Part shown: positions 1 through 9,067 of the stretch, in pieces
How the letters are laid out: every line of letters begins with the position of its first letter
Numbering within the stretch: position 1 is the first letter of the stretch
Source of the DNA: CAYPTB01 sp964413535
Lineage (GTDB): Bacteria; Planctomycetota; UBA1135; GCA-002686595
Length of the DNA: 64,000 nucleotides
Assembly (NCBI GenBank): GCA_964413535.1
Contig: CAYPTB010000009.1
Span: 62,001-126,000 of the forward strand
Reading direction: 5' to 3'
Position numbers and translations under genes: made by a program
The notes under the pieces: model-generated
The model's database searches: none
Told to the model about the DNA's origin: nothing
Seen by the model: the letters and a program-made list of their open reading frames with translations, nothing else

Positions 1-3000
1 GCCACGACTTTCGCGAAGGTCGTCGCGGCGGCTGCGGCGAGCGCGCCCCCGCCCATCCCGCCGGAGGTAGTCGTGTCGAACGAGAGCGGCACGACGTGCG
101 CGCCTTCGGAATTCCTCAGGACGAAGAGCACCGCGTCGAGCGGCATCGGCAGCTTCAAGTAGCGCGAGATCGGCCCGTTGGCCGGCTCGCTGAGCGCGAG
201 GTGCTGGAAGTCGAAGGACGACACCGTGCTCGCGCCCCTCTCGCCGCGGAAGCGCACGTAGACGCTCGCGTCGAGGACGCCGTCGCCGATCGTGACGCCG
301 CCCTCGCGCGCCGCTCCTTCGAAGCCGAGCAGCTCGAGGGACGAGACCTCGATCTTCGTCCAGCCTTCGAGCGCCGGGTGGAACGCGAGACTGCCCGTGA
401 CGGCGATCTCGTCGAAGAACGCGCGCTCCTCGGTGCGCTCGTCCTGCTCCTTTCCGAGCCCCGCCATGCCGAGAGCGCCGTGCGCGAGGCCACCGAGCAG
501 GGAACGCTGCCTGCGTATCGGCAGCGGCACTCGTCCGGAACGCAAGTAGGCGGAGTAGCGCACGTGCTTTTGCTGCGAAAAGGCGAGCGTGCTGAAGTCC
601 TTCACCTCGAGGCTGAGATCCTCGAGCGGCAAGAAGAGCTCCGGCTCGGCGCTGGCGTCGCGGAACTCGACGTCGAGCCCCTGGATCGACAGGTCGTCGA
701 GGCGGAACTCGGGCGCAGCGGGGGCCGACGGCCGCTCCCCTTTCGAAGACGCCGCTTCGACCGCGGCGACGGCCGGCTCGGGCGATCGCGTGCTCGCGCC
801 CGCCGGGACGTCGACCGCTCCCGTGTCGGCCTGCGCGGGCAGGACGACGATGCCGGCGACGTGCAGCCCGTCCGCGTCGCGGCGCGCGTGCAGCCGCGGC
901 GTCTCGATCTCGACCGAGCTCACGTGCACGGCGCCGGTCGCCGGGTCGATGCGCGCGACGGAGACGTCGACTCCGTCGACGCCGACGAGCACCGGGCCTT
1001 CGGGCTCGGCGCGGAAGGCCACGTCGCGCAGCTCGAGCTCCGCCCCGAAGCCCGACGACACGTCGAAGTCCGTCGGTCCGCGGCGGCGCCAGTCGAGCGC
1101 ACCGCGCACGCTGGCGTCGAAGCGTCCGTCGACGAGCCCGCTCCCGTCCAAAACGGACACGAGCTCCGGCAAGACCTCCGTCAGTCCGCCGCCGCGGATG
1201 TGCGCGGCCGCGATCGAGACCACGATCTCGGGACGAGTGGCAAAGGGCTCGATCCCGATCCCGATCTCGAGCTCGCCGAGCACGGGCTCCGCGGATCCCG
1301 TGAGCGCGAGCTCGATCGGCGGCAGGGCATCCGGATGGGCGTCGAGCAAGACGAGCGGCGCGGTGTTCGAGAGACGCAAGCTCGCGTCGAGCGGCCTGGC
1401 GCCTGCCTGCGTCGTGTCGAGGAAGGCGAAACGCGCGATCCCCACGTCGAGCTTCGCGAGCGTGACGAGCGGGAGCGCAGCGTTCGCGTTCGGCGTCGCT
1501 CCACCCGAGGTTCGCGCCGGCGGCTCGGTGACGACCGCGGCGTCGACGCCGTGCTCTTCGGGGGCCGCCGGCGGTTCCGCGAACGCGAGTCCCAGGAGCT
1601 CCAACCGCCCGGGCTCGGTGCGGAACACCTCGAGCTCGAGCCCGCGCAGCGCGACTTCGTCGAAGGCGAAGACGCCGGCCGCCGGGTCGAGCCGCGACGC
1701 CCGCACGGCGAGCGTCCCGAGCGCGGCGAGCGGGCGCTCCCCGTCGCGGTACGCGAGGTCGGAGAGCTCGAACCAGGCGCTGCGACCACCTTCCGGGCAG
1801 GCCGTCGAGCCCGCCGCGAGCGCCGCCGCGAGACGGCCGTCCGTCACGGCGAGCTCGATACCCGGCGGCAGGAGCGCGGCGAGCTCTCCGCTCCGGATGC
1901 CGTTCAGCTCCACCCGAGCGCTCACTCCGGATTCCTCGGGACGGACGAACGCCTCGCCCTCCAGGGAGAGCTCGTCGAACGTGTCGCCCGAGGTCAGCCT
2001 CAGTCCGAACGTCAGCGGGTCGAGCGCGAGCCCGCCGTCGCGCTGCGCGAGATCCAGGTCGAGATCGAGCGCCAGGAGGGCGCCCTGCAGTACCGACTCG
2101 AGCCCCAGGACGTCGACCAGCGGATGCAGGCCGACGGTCGAGAAGCCGCTCCCGCGCACGGCGAGGTCGAGCGCGAGATCGGGCGCGCTCGCGCCGGGCA
2201 CGAGCGTTCCCAGGAGGGCGAGCTCGTCCACGACGCCGTCGACCGAGAGCCGCGCGGAGAGCCGGGCGGGGCTCGAGCTCGCGCCGAGGACGAGGCCCTC
2301 GAGCTCGGCTTCGAGCTCGTCCGCGGCAAGCGCCAGGTGCGGCAGGACGCTCTGGTCCTCGAAGCGGATCGACGTCTCGGACAGCTCGAAGCGACCGAGC
2401 TCGAAGCGACCGGCCGCGCCCGAGGACGAAGGGCTCGCGATCGGCGCGCTCGGCGCTCTCGCGTCGTCGGCCGGACCGGCGCCGGCACGTGCGTCGGGCG
2501 GTGTCGCATCGGCCGCGGTGCGCGTTCGCAGACCGAGGAACTCGAGGGCGCCCTCCGCGTCGCGCGCCAGCGGAAGGTCGATGCCCCTGATGCGAACGCT
2601 GCCGACGCGCGAGTCGAGCGGGGCCAGGGCGATCGCGTCGACCCTCGCTTCCGCGAGCCCGAACAGCTCGCGCTCGCCGTCGCGCAGACGCACGTCGACG
2701 AGCGCGACGCGCCCGTCCCGCAGACCGCCGTCCTCCAGGATCGCGCCGGCCGAGAGTCGAGCGGAGAGCGAGCCGTCCGCGAACGTCGACTCGAGGCCGG
2801 CTGCCGCGAGGTAGGGCGCGAGGCGCTCGGGCGCGAGCGCGGAAACCTCGAGCTCGAGGTTCGCCGCGATCGTGTTCGGGTCGGGAACGAACGTGCCCGA
2901 GAGGTCGATCTTCCCGGCGACGCCGGGCACGGCGAGCTCTCCTTCGAACGAACCGCGCTCGCCCGGCCGGCGCGGATCGATAACGAGGTTCGAAACGGCG

Positions 3001-4439
3001 ATGCGCGCGATGACGAGCTCGAGGCGCACGGACTCGGGAGCGGCGGCGGCGTCCACGAAGTCGAAGCGCGCGTCCTCGATCCGCGCCGAATCGACCTGGA
3101 GCGCCGGCGGCGAAGCGGTCGCGGTCGCGGCCGGTTCGCTCTCCGCCGCTGGAGTCGTCTTGGCGCCGCCGAGGACGAAACCCGCCGTGACGAACCGTCC
3201 ATCGGCCAGCCGCGCCGCTCTCCCACGCAGGCCGCGCACGACGACCTCCTCGACCACGACCTCCCCCACTCCCAGCGCGAGGGAAACGTCGATCGTTTCG
3301 ATCGCACCACTCGGCTCCGCGAACGCTCCGTTCGGCTCGAACGTCGAGTCCAGGTTCGCGGCAAGTCCGCCCTCCGGCGTGAGGGCGACGTCGCGCACGG
3401 CGAGCGTCGCGCGCAGCTGGGGATCGGACTCGCTCGCCGCCGTGAGGGTCGCGTGGGCCGCCCAGCGCATTTCGATCGTCTCGGCGGTCGGCTGGAGGCC
3501 GAGCGGCTCGAGGATGCCCGCGAGCGCGTGCGGGTGGAGCCCGAGCAGCGCGAAGTCGAGCCGCGCGTCGACGCGCTCCGCCGTCGTCGTGGCGAGCGCT
3601 CGAACGGAGAGGTGATCGACGATTCCCGGTGACGTGACGGCCAGCTCGAGGCGCGCCGGGCGCTCGTCCGCGCCGAGGTCCGACAGGCGCAACTCGAGCT
3701 CGAGGTTCGCGTCGATGCGCGGCTCGACGCTCTCGTCCACGAGGTGGACGCGAACGGCCTGCACGCGCAGCGCCGAGAGCTCCACCGGCAGGCGCAACGA
3801 CGTCGGCATGGCGTCCGCGCGCTGTGCGCTCTCTTCGCCCTGCTCGGCATCACCGGCTTGCTGCTCGCCCTGCGCGACGCCCGCGCCCGCGACGACCCCG
3901 CCATCGGATGCGGCCGCGCCTCCGCTCCCGAAGGGCAGGTCCAGCGTTCCGTCCGCGCGCCGGCGCAGCTCGAGGTCGAGCCCGTCGATCTCCAGGCGGC
4001 GGAGTCGAGGTCGCCCAAAGAGGAGCGACGACACGTCGAGGTCGAGGGTCGCGTACTCGACGTGCAGGAGCGGTGCTTCCGGAGCCGGTCGCTCGCGGTC
4101 ACGGAGCTCGAGGTGCCACAGCTCGACGTGCCCGGTGAGGAGCGAGAGGTCGAGCGACTCGTAGCGCGCCGCGAGCCCGTTCGCCTCCGCCCACGCCGCG
4201 AGCGCCCTCGGCGCGGCGAAGGGCAAGGCCGCGCGCACGACGAGGACGACGATCACGAGAACTACGAAGACGCGCACGAGGCGGCGCCGCCAGCGCCCGA
4301 CGCCCCGGCCGCCTTGGGACGGCGCACAGCCAGCGATCGGGGCATCGCTCCCGCACGGGGCATCGCTCGCCGGCGGTGCGCCACGCTCGCGCGGCGGCGC
4401 GCCCTGCGCCGCGGCGGAATCGCGTCGAGCCCGCCTCAC
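1..4439 (-). CDS. AsmA-like giant envelope protein, 3' end cut off by the window edge
   Basis: At least 1479 residues are readable and the gene continues past base 1. The GTG start at 4439 overlaps the TGA of the upstream lipoprotein gene in a GTGA junction. A charged Arg-rich and Pro/Ala-rich N-terminus (about 55 residues) leads into one hydrophobic helix (VFVVLVIVVLVV), followed by the AsmA/DUF748-style opening in which a base-level repeat of Leu-x-Leu and Asp-Leu-x-Leu strands dominates (LDLDVSSLLFGRPRLRRLEI). The last readable residues (GMGGGALAAAAATTFAKVV) resemble the small-residue-rich end found in such proteins. Family knowledge: AsmA-like proteins are anchored in the inner membrane and span the periplasm, with proposed roles in lipid transport or outer-membrane assembly. 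The precise job here is unknown. A second protein of this type lies at 9068-12103. Open antisense frames over this gene are GC-skew artefacts. Confidence 0.85.
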   Translation of the reverse strand, partial: MRRARRDSAAAQGAPPRERGAPPASDAPCGSDAPIAGCAPSQGGRGVGRWRRRLVRVFVVLVIVVLVVRAALPFAAPRALAAWAEANGLAARYESLDLSLLTGHVELWHLELRDRERPAPEAPLLHVEYATLDLDVSSLLFGRPRLRRLEIDGLDLELRRRADGTLDLPFGSGGAAASDGGVVAGAGVAQGEQQAGDAEQGEESAQRADAMPTSLRLPVELSALRVQAVRVHLVDESVEPRIDANLELELRLSDLGADERPARLELAVTSPGIVDHLSVRALATTTAERVDARLDFALLGLHPHALAGILEPLGLQPTAETIEMRWAAHATLTAASESDPQLRATLAVRDVALTPEGGLAANLDSTFEPNGAFAEPSGAIETIDVSLALGVGEVVVEEVVVRGLRGRAARLADGRFVTAGFVLGGAKTTPAAESEPAATATASPPALQVDSARIEDARFDFVDAAAAPESVRLELVIARIAVSNLVIDPRRPGERGSFEGELAVPGVAGKIDLSGTFVPDPNTIAANLELEVSALAPERLAPYLAAAGLESTFADGSLSARLSAGAILEDGGLRDGRVALVDVRLRDGERELFGLAEARVDAIALAPLDSRVGSVRIRGIDLPLARDAEGALEFLGLRTRTAADATPPDARAGAGPADDARAPSAPIASPSSSGAAGRFELGRFELSETSIRFEDQSVLPHLALAADELEAELEGLVLGASSSPARLSARLSVDGVVDELALLGTLVPGASAPDLALDLAVRGSGFSTVGLHPLVDVLGLESVLQGALLALDLDLDLAQRDGGLALDPLTFGLRLTSGDTFDELSLEGEAFVRPEESGVSARVELNGIRSGELAALLPPGIELAVTDGRLAAALAAGSTACPEGGRSAWFELSDLAYRDGERPLAALGTLAVRASRLDPAAGVFAFDEVALRGLELEVFRTEPGRLELLGLAFAEPPAAPEEHGVDAAVVTEPPARTSGGATPNANAALPLVTLAKLDVGIARFAFLDTTQAGARPLDASLRLSNTAPLVLLDAHPDALPPIELALTGSAEPVLGELEIGIGIEPFATRPEIVVSIAAAHIRGGGLTEVLPELVSVLDGSGLVDGRFDASVRGALDWRRRGPTDFDVSSGFGAELELRDVAFRAEPEGPVLVGVDGVDVSVARIDPATGAVHVSSVEIETPRLHARRDADGLHVAGIVVLPAQADTGAVDVPAGASTRSPEPAVAAVEAASSKGERPSAPAAPEFRLDDLSIQGLDVEFRDASAEPELFLPLEDLSLEVKDFSTLAFSQQKHVRYSAYLRSGRVPLPIRRQRSLLGGLAHGALGMAGLGKEQDERTEERAFFDEIAVTGSLAFHPALEGWTKIEVSSLELLGFEGAAREGGVTIGDGVLDASVYVRFRGERGASTVSSFDFQHLALSEPANGPISRYLKLPMPLDAVLFVLRNSEGAHVVPLSFDTTTSGGMGGGALAAAAATTFAKVV

Positions 4440-5971
4440 GGTGCGCCGACCTCGAGAGCGGCCTCGAGCGTCGAACGCGAACTCTCCAACGCGGCCCGAC
4501 GCGCGTCCTCGGGAGCGAGGGGATCGAAGCCCTCCGGAGCGCGCCCGCGCGCGACGAACCATTCGTAGGCGCGCATGCGCGCGCCGGGGTTCTGGTCCTC
4601 GAGGAAGTCGGCGTTCGCGGCGAAGATGCGAGACTGGAGCGTCGCGACGTCGCCGCATTCCGCGACGATCCCGCGCAGGAACTCCGGGTAGCGGCCCAAT
4701 TCGCCCGCGTGCCGCAGGAAGACTCCGGAGAGCTCGCGCGGGAGCGGCGGAGAGTCGAGCAGGAGCGACGCGAGGAACGTGTACGCATTGCGCTCGAGCA
4801 GCCAGTCCAACGCAGGCTCGGCGGCGCCGCTCGCGCGCTCCGCCAGGATCCGAGCGACGAAGTCCGCGAGCTCCGGCTCCTCCGCGGCGAGCGCCACGTC
4901 CTCCGCCAGCTCCGCGCCGCTCGCCGTCGCGAGGAAGAGCAGCCCCGAACGCTGGAAGCGCGGGTCCTCCAACGCATCGAGGGCATTCGCCTGCGTGACG
5001 AGGGAGCCGTGCGAAGCGAGGAACGAATCGCCGCGAGGGCCTCCGAGCGCGAGCTCTTCGCGACAGCGCGCGAGCGCCTCCCAACCCGCGTCCGACGCGG
5101 GATCGCCCGCGTCCGGAGCGGCAGCGAGGGACGCGGCCGTGAGCACGGCGACGAACGACCCTGTGCCGTGGGCCGCGGGCGAGCGTCGTCCGTCGGCCTC
5201 GACGCCGAAGGGCGATCGAAGCACGACCACGAGCGGTCCACCGCCGGGCGAGGGCTCGTCCGCGAGACCGATCAGCTCGCGCAGGAACGGCGCTTCCGGC
5301 GTCCCGGTCGCCGACAGGGTCGCCTCGCTCTCCGCTCGGCGATCCTCGACGACCAGCAGGGCGCGCAGCTCGCGCTCGGCGTCGGCCGCTTGCCAGGGAG
5401 CGTCGGCGCGCGCGACGCAGAGCGAGAGCTTCGTCTGCACCGTTCCCACGTCGGGCACGTCGAAGGTTCGCTCCGAGTTGGCTTCGAAGACCGCGGTGAC
5501 GCCCGTCTCGAGCTTCGGAAGGGCGCAGGTCAGCACGCCCAACTCGACCGAACGGCCGAAGGCCCCGCGCTCGAGCTCGTCCAGGAAGTCCTCGGCGTCG
5601 TTTCCCACCCCGACGCGCGCGCCCTCGGCGAGCACCGCCGAGGAGGGAACGGGATCCGCGCCGCGCATGGCGCCGAGGAAGCGCGTACGCGCAGCGAGCG
5701 AAGCGAGCTCCGTGTGCGGCATGTGCTCGAGGTAGACGAGGCGGAAAGACACCGCCACGACGTCCGATGTCTCGATGGCGGAAGCGTCGGGGAACACCGG
5801 ACCGGTGAGCGGCGTTCCGGCGAAGTGATACGCCTCGAGCGAGAGGCGCGGCGGCGCGAACGTCGGCGGCTCCGTCGTTCGGCACGCGCCAAGGGCGAGA
5901 GCGACGCTCCCGAGCAGGAGGGCCTGGCTCGACGGCGTACGCGACGTGGGGTCGTGGAATGGGGCGTGCAT
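4436..5971 (-). CDS. Hypothetical lipoprotein, 511 aa
   Basis: The N-terminus has a short hydrophobic stretch ending in a lipobox (LALGAC, Cys30), so export and lipidation are expected. The rest is soluble, acidic and rich in Ala, Leu and Glu. It has alternating hydrophobic segments and a C-terminal half that looks alpha-helical (many LLL.RNAYTFLASLLL-type stretches). I recognise no catalytic motif or named domain. The gene is followed, with a 4-base overlap, by the giant AsmA-like gene, so the two are probably made together. About 124 bases separate it from the histidine kinase gene upstream, enough for its own promoter. Possible roles include an accessory lipoprotein for the AsmA-like protein, but that is inference from position only. 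Confidence 0.8.
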   Translation of the reverse strand: MHAPFHDPTSRTPSSQALLLGSVALALGACRTTEPPTFAPPRLSLEAYHFAGTPLTGPVFPDASAIETSDVVAVSFRLVYLEHMPHTELASLAARTRFLGAMRGADPVPSSAVLAEGARVGVGNDAEDFLDELERGAFGRSVELGVLTCALPKLETGVTAVFEANSERTFDVPDVGTVQTKLSLCVARADAPWQAADAERELRALLVVEDRRAESEATLSATGTPEAPFLRELIGLADEPSPGGGPLVVVLRSPFGVEADGRRSPAAHGTGSFVAVLTAASLAAAPDAGDPASDAGWEALARCREELALGGPRGDSFLASHGSLVTQANALDALEDPRFQRSGLLFLATASGAELAEDVALAAEEPELADFVARILAERASGAAEPALDWLLERNAYTFLASLLLDSPPLPRELSGVFLRHAGELGRYPEFLRGIVAECGDVATLQSRIFAANADFLEDQNPGARMRAYEWFVARGRAPEGFDPLAPEDARRAALESSRSTLEAALEVGAP

Positions 5972-6095
5972 GCTCCGAGTTCCGCGGACATCCGACCCTC
6001 CCGCGCCTCGAACGCTCGAGCCGTGCCGGCACCGCCGCGCTGCAGTCTACCCGCGCACCCTGTCGGTCGGCGGAGTCCGGGGGAGTCCGGCCGTA

Positions 6096-8027
6096 TCAAC
6101 GCGGACGCGGATCCAGCACGTCGCGGATCGAGCGCACGAGCTCCCGGCCGAGATAAGGCTTCTGCAGGAATCCGTCGGGGCTCTCCGCGCCGGTGATGCG
6201 GCGCGTCGTCGACTCGGCGTCGAAACCGCTGGTGAGGACGATGCGGACGTCCGAATCGAGGCGGCGCAACTCGCGAATGATCTGCTTGCTGCCGGGTCCG
6301 GGCATCGTCAGGTCGAGCAGCACGACCTTGGCTTCGCGCGCGTGCGCGGCGAAGAGCTCGATCGCCTCTTCGCCGCGCTCGGCGAGCAGCACCCGGAACC
6401 CGGCGTTCTCGAGCACGCGGCGGGCAACGTTGCGGACGCCGGGTTCGTCGTCGGCCACGATCACGAGCTCCCGGCCGGTGTACGCCACTTCCTCGGTGCG
6501 CGGCTTCGCGAGGGAGACCGCCGGCAGGTGCGAGGCCGGGAAGTAGATCCAGAACGTCGACCCGGCGCCCGACTTCGACTGGACGGACAGCGCGCCGCGG
6601 TGTCCGCGCACGATGCCGAGCGTCGCGGCGAGCCCAAGTCCGCGACCCGTCTCCTTCGAGGAGAAGAACGGGTCGAAGATCCTGGGCAAGGTCGCTTCGT
6701 CCATGCCTTGCCCGTCGTCGGACACCTCGAGTCGAACGTACGCCCCGGGCTCGGCCTCGTCCGGGAACATCGTCCCGTCGAGCAGCTCGCGGTCGCACTC
6801 CAAGGCGTCGACGGAGACGGAGATCCGGCCCTGCGCGTCGCCGATGGCCTCGCCGGCGTTGGTGATCAGGTTCATGATCACTTGACGCAACTGCGTGACG
6901 TCGACCTCGACGGAGGGAAGGTTCGGGGCGAAGCTCCGCGCGAGCTCCACGCGCTTGGGAACGGAGACCTCGAGCAGTTGGACCATGTCGCGCACGACCT
7001 CTCCGAGGTCGACGGGCTGCACCTGGAAGCGGCCGCTGCCGGAGTAGGCGAGGAGCTGGCTGCACAGGTCCGCCGCCCGCCGGCCGGCCTCGACGACTTC
7101 CTCGAGCAGCACGCGGGGAGGCGTGCCCTCCTCGATGTGACCGCGCGCCAGGTCGGCGTTGCCCAGGATCGAGACGAGCAAATTGTTGAAGTCGTGCGCG
7201 ATGCCGCCCGCGAGCACGCCGAGGCTCTCGAGCTTCTGGGCGTGCAGCATCTGGCGCTCGAGCTTCGCGCGCTCTTCCTCCGCCCGCTTGCGCTCGCTCA
7301 CGTCGACGCAGCAGCCGACCGCGCGGTTGAAGCTCCCGGCCGCGTCGTACTGCGCGACGGCGGACACGAGCACGTCGAAGACCTCGCCCTGCTTCGTGAC
7401 GAACTGATGGGGAGTCTCGCGGCTCCAGCCTTCCTCGACGATGCCTTGGATATCCTCGTGGGCGCGCGCGCGCGACTCGTCCGTCATGAAGTCGTCCACG
7501 GGACGCCCGAGCACTTCTTCGCGTCGATACCCCATGCGCTCGAGCCAATAGTCGTTCACGTCCGCGATGAACCACGACGAATCCACCGAATGGAGCATCA
7601 TCGGGCTCAGGTTGTAGAGCGAGCGGAAGCGGGCCTCGCTCACGCGCAGCGCCTCCTCCGCCCTGCGCTTCCCCGTCACGTCGCGAAAGGACCACACGCG
7701 GCCGGCCGTGTTCCCGTTGCGCACGAGCGGCGCGGAGAAGCGCTCGAACACGCGCCCGTCGCGGAAGTGCAGCACGTCGAGCTCCTCCACCTCGGAGCGG
7801 TAGAGCTCCTGCACGCGACTGGCGAAGGACTGCGGGTCGACGAGCTGCTCCAGGACGTAGGCGACCATCTCCTCGTCGTTGCCGCGGATCAAGAGCTCGT
7901 CGGGGATGCCCCACAGCTCGGCGAAGCGCCGGTTGGACGTGACGACCTTACCGTTCTCGTCGACGACGAGGATGCCGTCCGCCGTAGACTCGAGGACGGC
8001 GCGAAAGTAGTCGGCTCCCGAGGTCAC
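6096..8027 (-). CDS. PAS-domain hybrid histidine kinase with C-terminal receiver
   Basis: This is a soluble 643-residue sensor kinase. Two PAS domains (about 1-120 and 125-250) precede a HisKA helix with the phospho-acceptor His278 in GGIAHDFNNLL. Then follow an HATPase domain (N box around NLITNAGEAI, DDGQGM, and GRGLGLA) and a receiver domain whose phospho-acceptor is Asp572 in VVLLDLTMP. There is no transmembrane helix, so it should sense a cytoplasmic or redox cue through the PAS folds. The GTG start at 8027 overlaps the TGA of the MauE/thioredoxin gene by four bases (GTGA). This couples it to a membrane redox protein and suggests a redox signal, which is inference. No DNA-binding output regulator lies beside it. 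The HDFNN type is typical of hybrid kinases that regulate through their own receiver or a distant partner. Confidence 0.93.
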   Translation of the reverse strand: MTSGADYFRAVLESTADGILVVDENGKVVTSNRRFAELWGIPDELLIRGNDEEMVAYVLEQLVDPQSFASRVQELYRSEVEELDVLHFRDGRVFERFSAPLVRNGNTAGRVWSFRDVTGKRRAEEALRVSEARFRSLYNLSPMMLHSVDSSWFIADVNDYWLERMGYRREEVLGRPVDDFMTDESRARAHEDIQGIVEEGWSRETPHQFVTKQGEVFDVLVSAVAQYDAAGSFNRAVGCCVDVSERKRAEEERAKLERQMLHAQKLESLGVLAGGIAHDFNNLLVSILGNADLARGHIEEGTPPRVLLEEVVEAGRRAADLCSQLLAYSGSGRFQVQPVDLGEVVRDMVQLLEVSVPKRVELARSFAPNLPSVEVDVTQLRQVIMNLITNAGEAIGDAQGRISVSVDALECDRELLDGTMFPDEAEPGAYVRLEVSDDGQGMDEATLPRIFDPFFSSKETGRGLGLAATLGIVRGHRGALSVQSKSGAGSTFWIYFPASHLPAVSLAKPRTEEVAYTGRELVIVADDEPGVRNVARRVLENAGFRVLLAERGEEAIELFAAHAREAKVVLLDLTMPGPGSKQIIRELRRLDSDVRIVLTSGFDAESTTRRITGAESPDGFLQKPYLGRELVRSIRDVLDPRPR

Positions 8028-8944
8028 AGGCCTTCCTTGGCCGACACGATGATACCTCCCTCGAGCATGAGCTCGGCGGGCGTCAGGATCGCGTACTCGA
8101 TCGTGTCGGGCAGGTTGGCGTGCACGACCCCTTCGCCCTCGGGGATGAAGTGGACGAGCTTGTTCTCGGGGGAGTCGTGGCGCTCGTGCACGCGCACGAG
8201 CGTGAGGAACGGCACGAACGGCGGCTCGCGGACGAGCTCCTCGAGGTGCTTCGCGCAGTGATCGCACGTCCAGCGCCACAGCACCCACATGCCCTCGGTG
8301 GGGAGCGTCGACACGTCCTCCTCGAGCCACTCGCCGAGCGGCGTCTCGGCGATGGTCTTGCCGACCCAATTCTCGATGTCGAAGACAGCGAAGCCTCGGT
8401 TCGGCGACGTCGAGGTGGTTCCGCCGGGCGTCGACGGATCCTGCGGCGTCGTGCGCACCTCGCGGTCGAAGAGCCAGGGCAGCGCGGCGAGCAGCGCGCA
8501 CAGCGGGACGAGCAGTGGGAGCGCGAGCCCGCGCTTCGTGATGCGCCACGGCCGCGACGCGAGCAAGAGCAGCAGGAGCGCCGTGTCGATCGTCATCATG
8601 ATCGTCGGCGTCAGGGCCTCGAGCTTCGAGCCGAAGCAGCCGCAAGCCTTCGCGCCGGACTGGATCTGCGTCGCGAGCACGGCCTCGAACACGAGGTACT
8701 GGAACACGACCACCCACCACCCCCAGCGCGGCCGCAGGAACGCCAGCGCCACGACGACGAGCTCGATCGCGATGACGAGCCGATAGGTCGTTCCGATCGG
8801 CAGCGCGGACGCCTCGCGCACGATCTTGGGCAGATCCATCGGCGTCCCGAAGCCGAGCTTGAACACCGCCCCCGCGAGGATCCACAGCGCCGCGAGGCGC
8901 ACGGCGGCGGCGGGGAACGCGGGGCTCGGTCGCGAGTCGGTCAT
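8024..8944 (-). CDS. MauE/DoxX-like membrane protein fused to a thioredoxin-like domain
   Basis: 306 residues. The N-terminal half has four predicted membrane helices and the motif CGCFG (101-105), which is characteristic of the MauE/DoxX-like redox-associated membrane family. After a Pro/Thr/Ser-rich linker (about 165-185) comes an exported domain with a CDHC motif (Cys227 and Cys230) in WRWTCDHCAKHL, a thioredoxin-type active site with an unusual D-H spacer. Family knowledge: MauE-like proteins are proposed to move reducing equivalents across the membrane to periplasmic dithiol proteins. Here donor and acceptor appear fused. A 4-base overlap links it to the downstream PAS histidine kinase. 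The substrate is unknown. The several CxxCH proteins in this window need reduced cysteines before haem attachment and are plausible clients, but this is inference. Confidence 0.82.
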   Translation of the reverse strand: MTDSRPSPAFPAAAVRLAALWILAGAVFKLGFGTPMDLPKIVREASALPIGTTYRLVIAIELVVVALAFLRPRWGWWVVVFQYLVFEAVLATQIQSGAKACGCFGSKLEALTPTIMMTIDTALLLLLLASRPWRITKRGLALPLLVPLCALLAALPWLFDREVRTTPQDPSTPGGTTSTSPNRGFAVFDIENWVGKTIAETPLGEWLEEDVSTLPTEGMWVLWRWTCDHCAKHLEELVREPPFVPFLTLVRVHERHDSPENKLVHFIPEGEGVVHANLPDTIEYAILTPAELMLEGGIIVSAKEGL

Positions 8945-9067
8945 GGGGATGGAAAGCTGGGGATCCTGCAGGACGACGGGCGCCGGGTGCGCGCGACGGC
9001 GGCCGAGGATACGGATCCGGACGGCCGGTGCGAGCGGATCGCCCTTCCCCGTTCCCCCTCCCAGGGC

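Noticed and set aside
96..3632. Very long plus-strand open frame over the AsmA-like gene
   Set aside because: Antisense frame of a GC-rich gene. Its translation is almost all Arg, Glu, Gly, Ala and Val with no hydrophobic core or motif, while the minus frame gives a membrane helix and AsmA-type strands.
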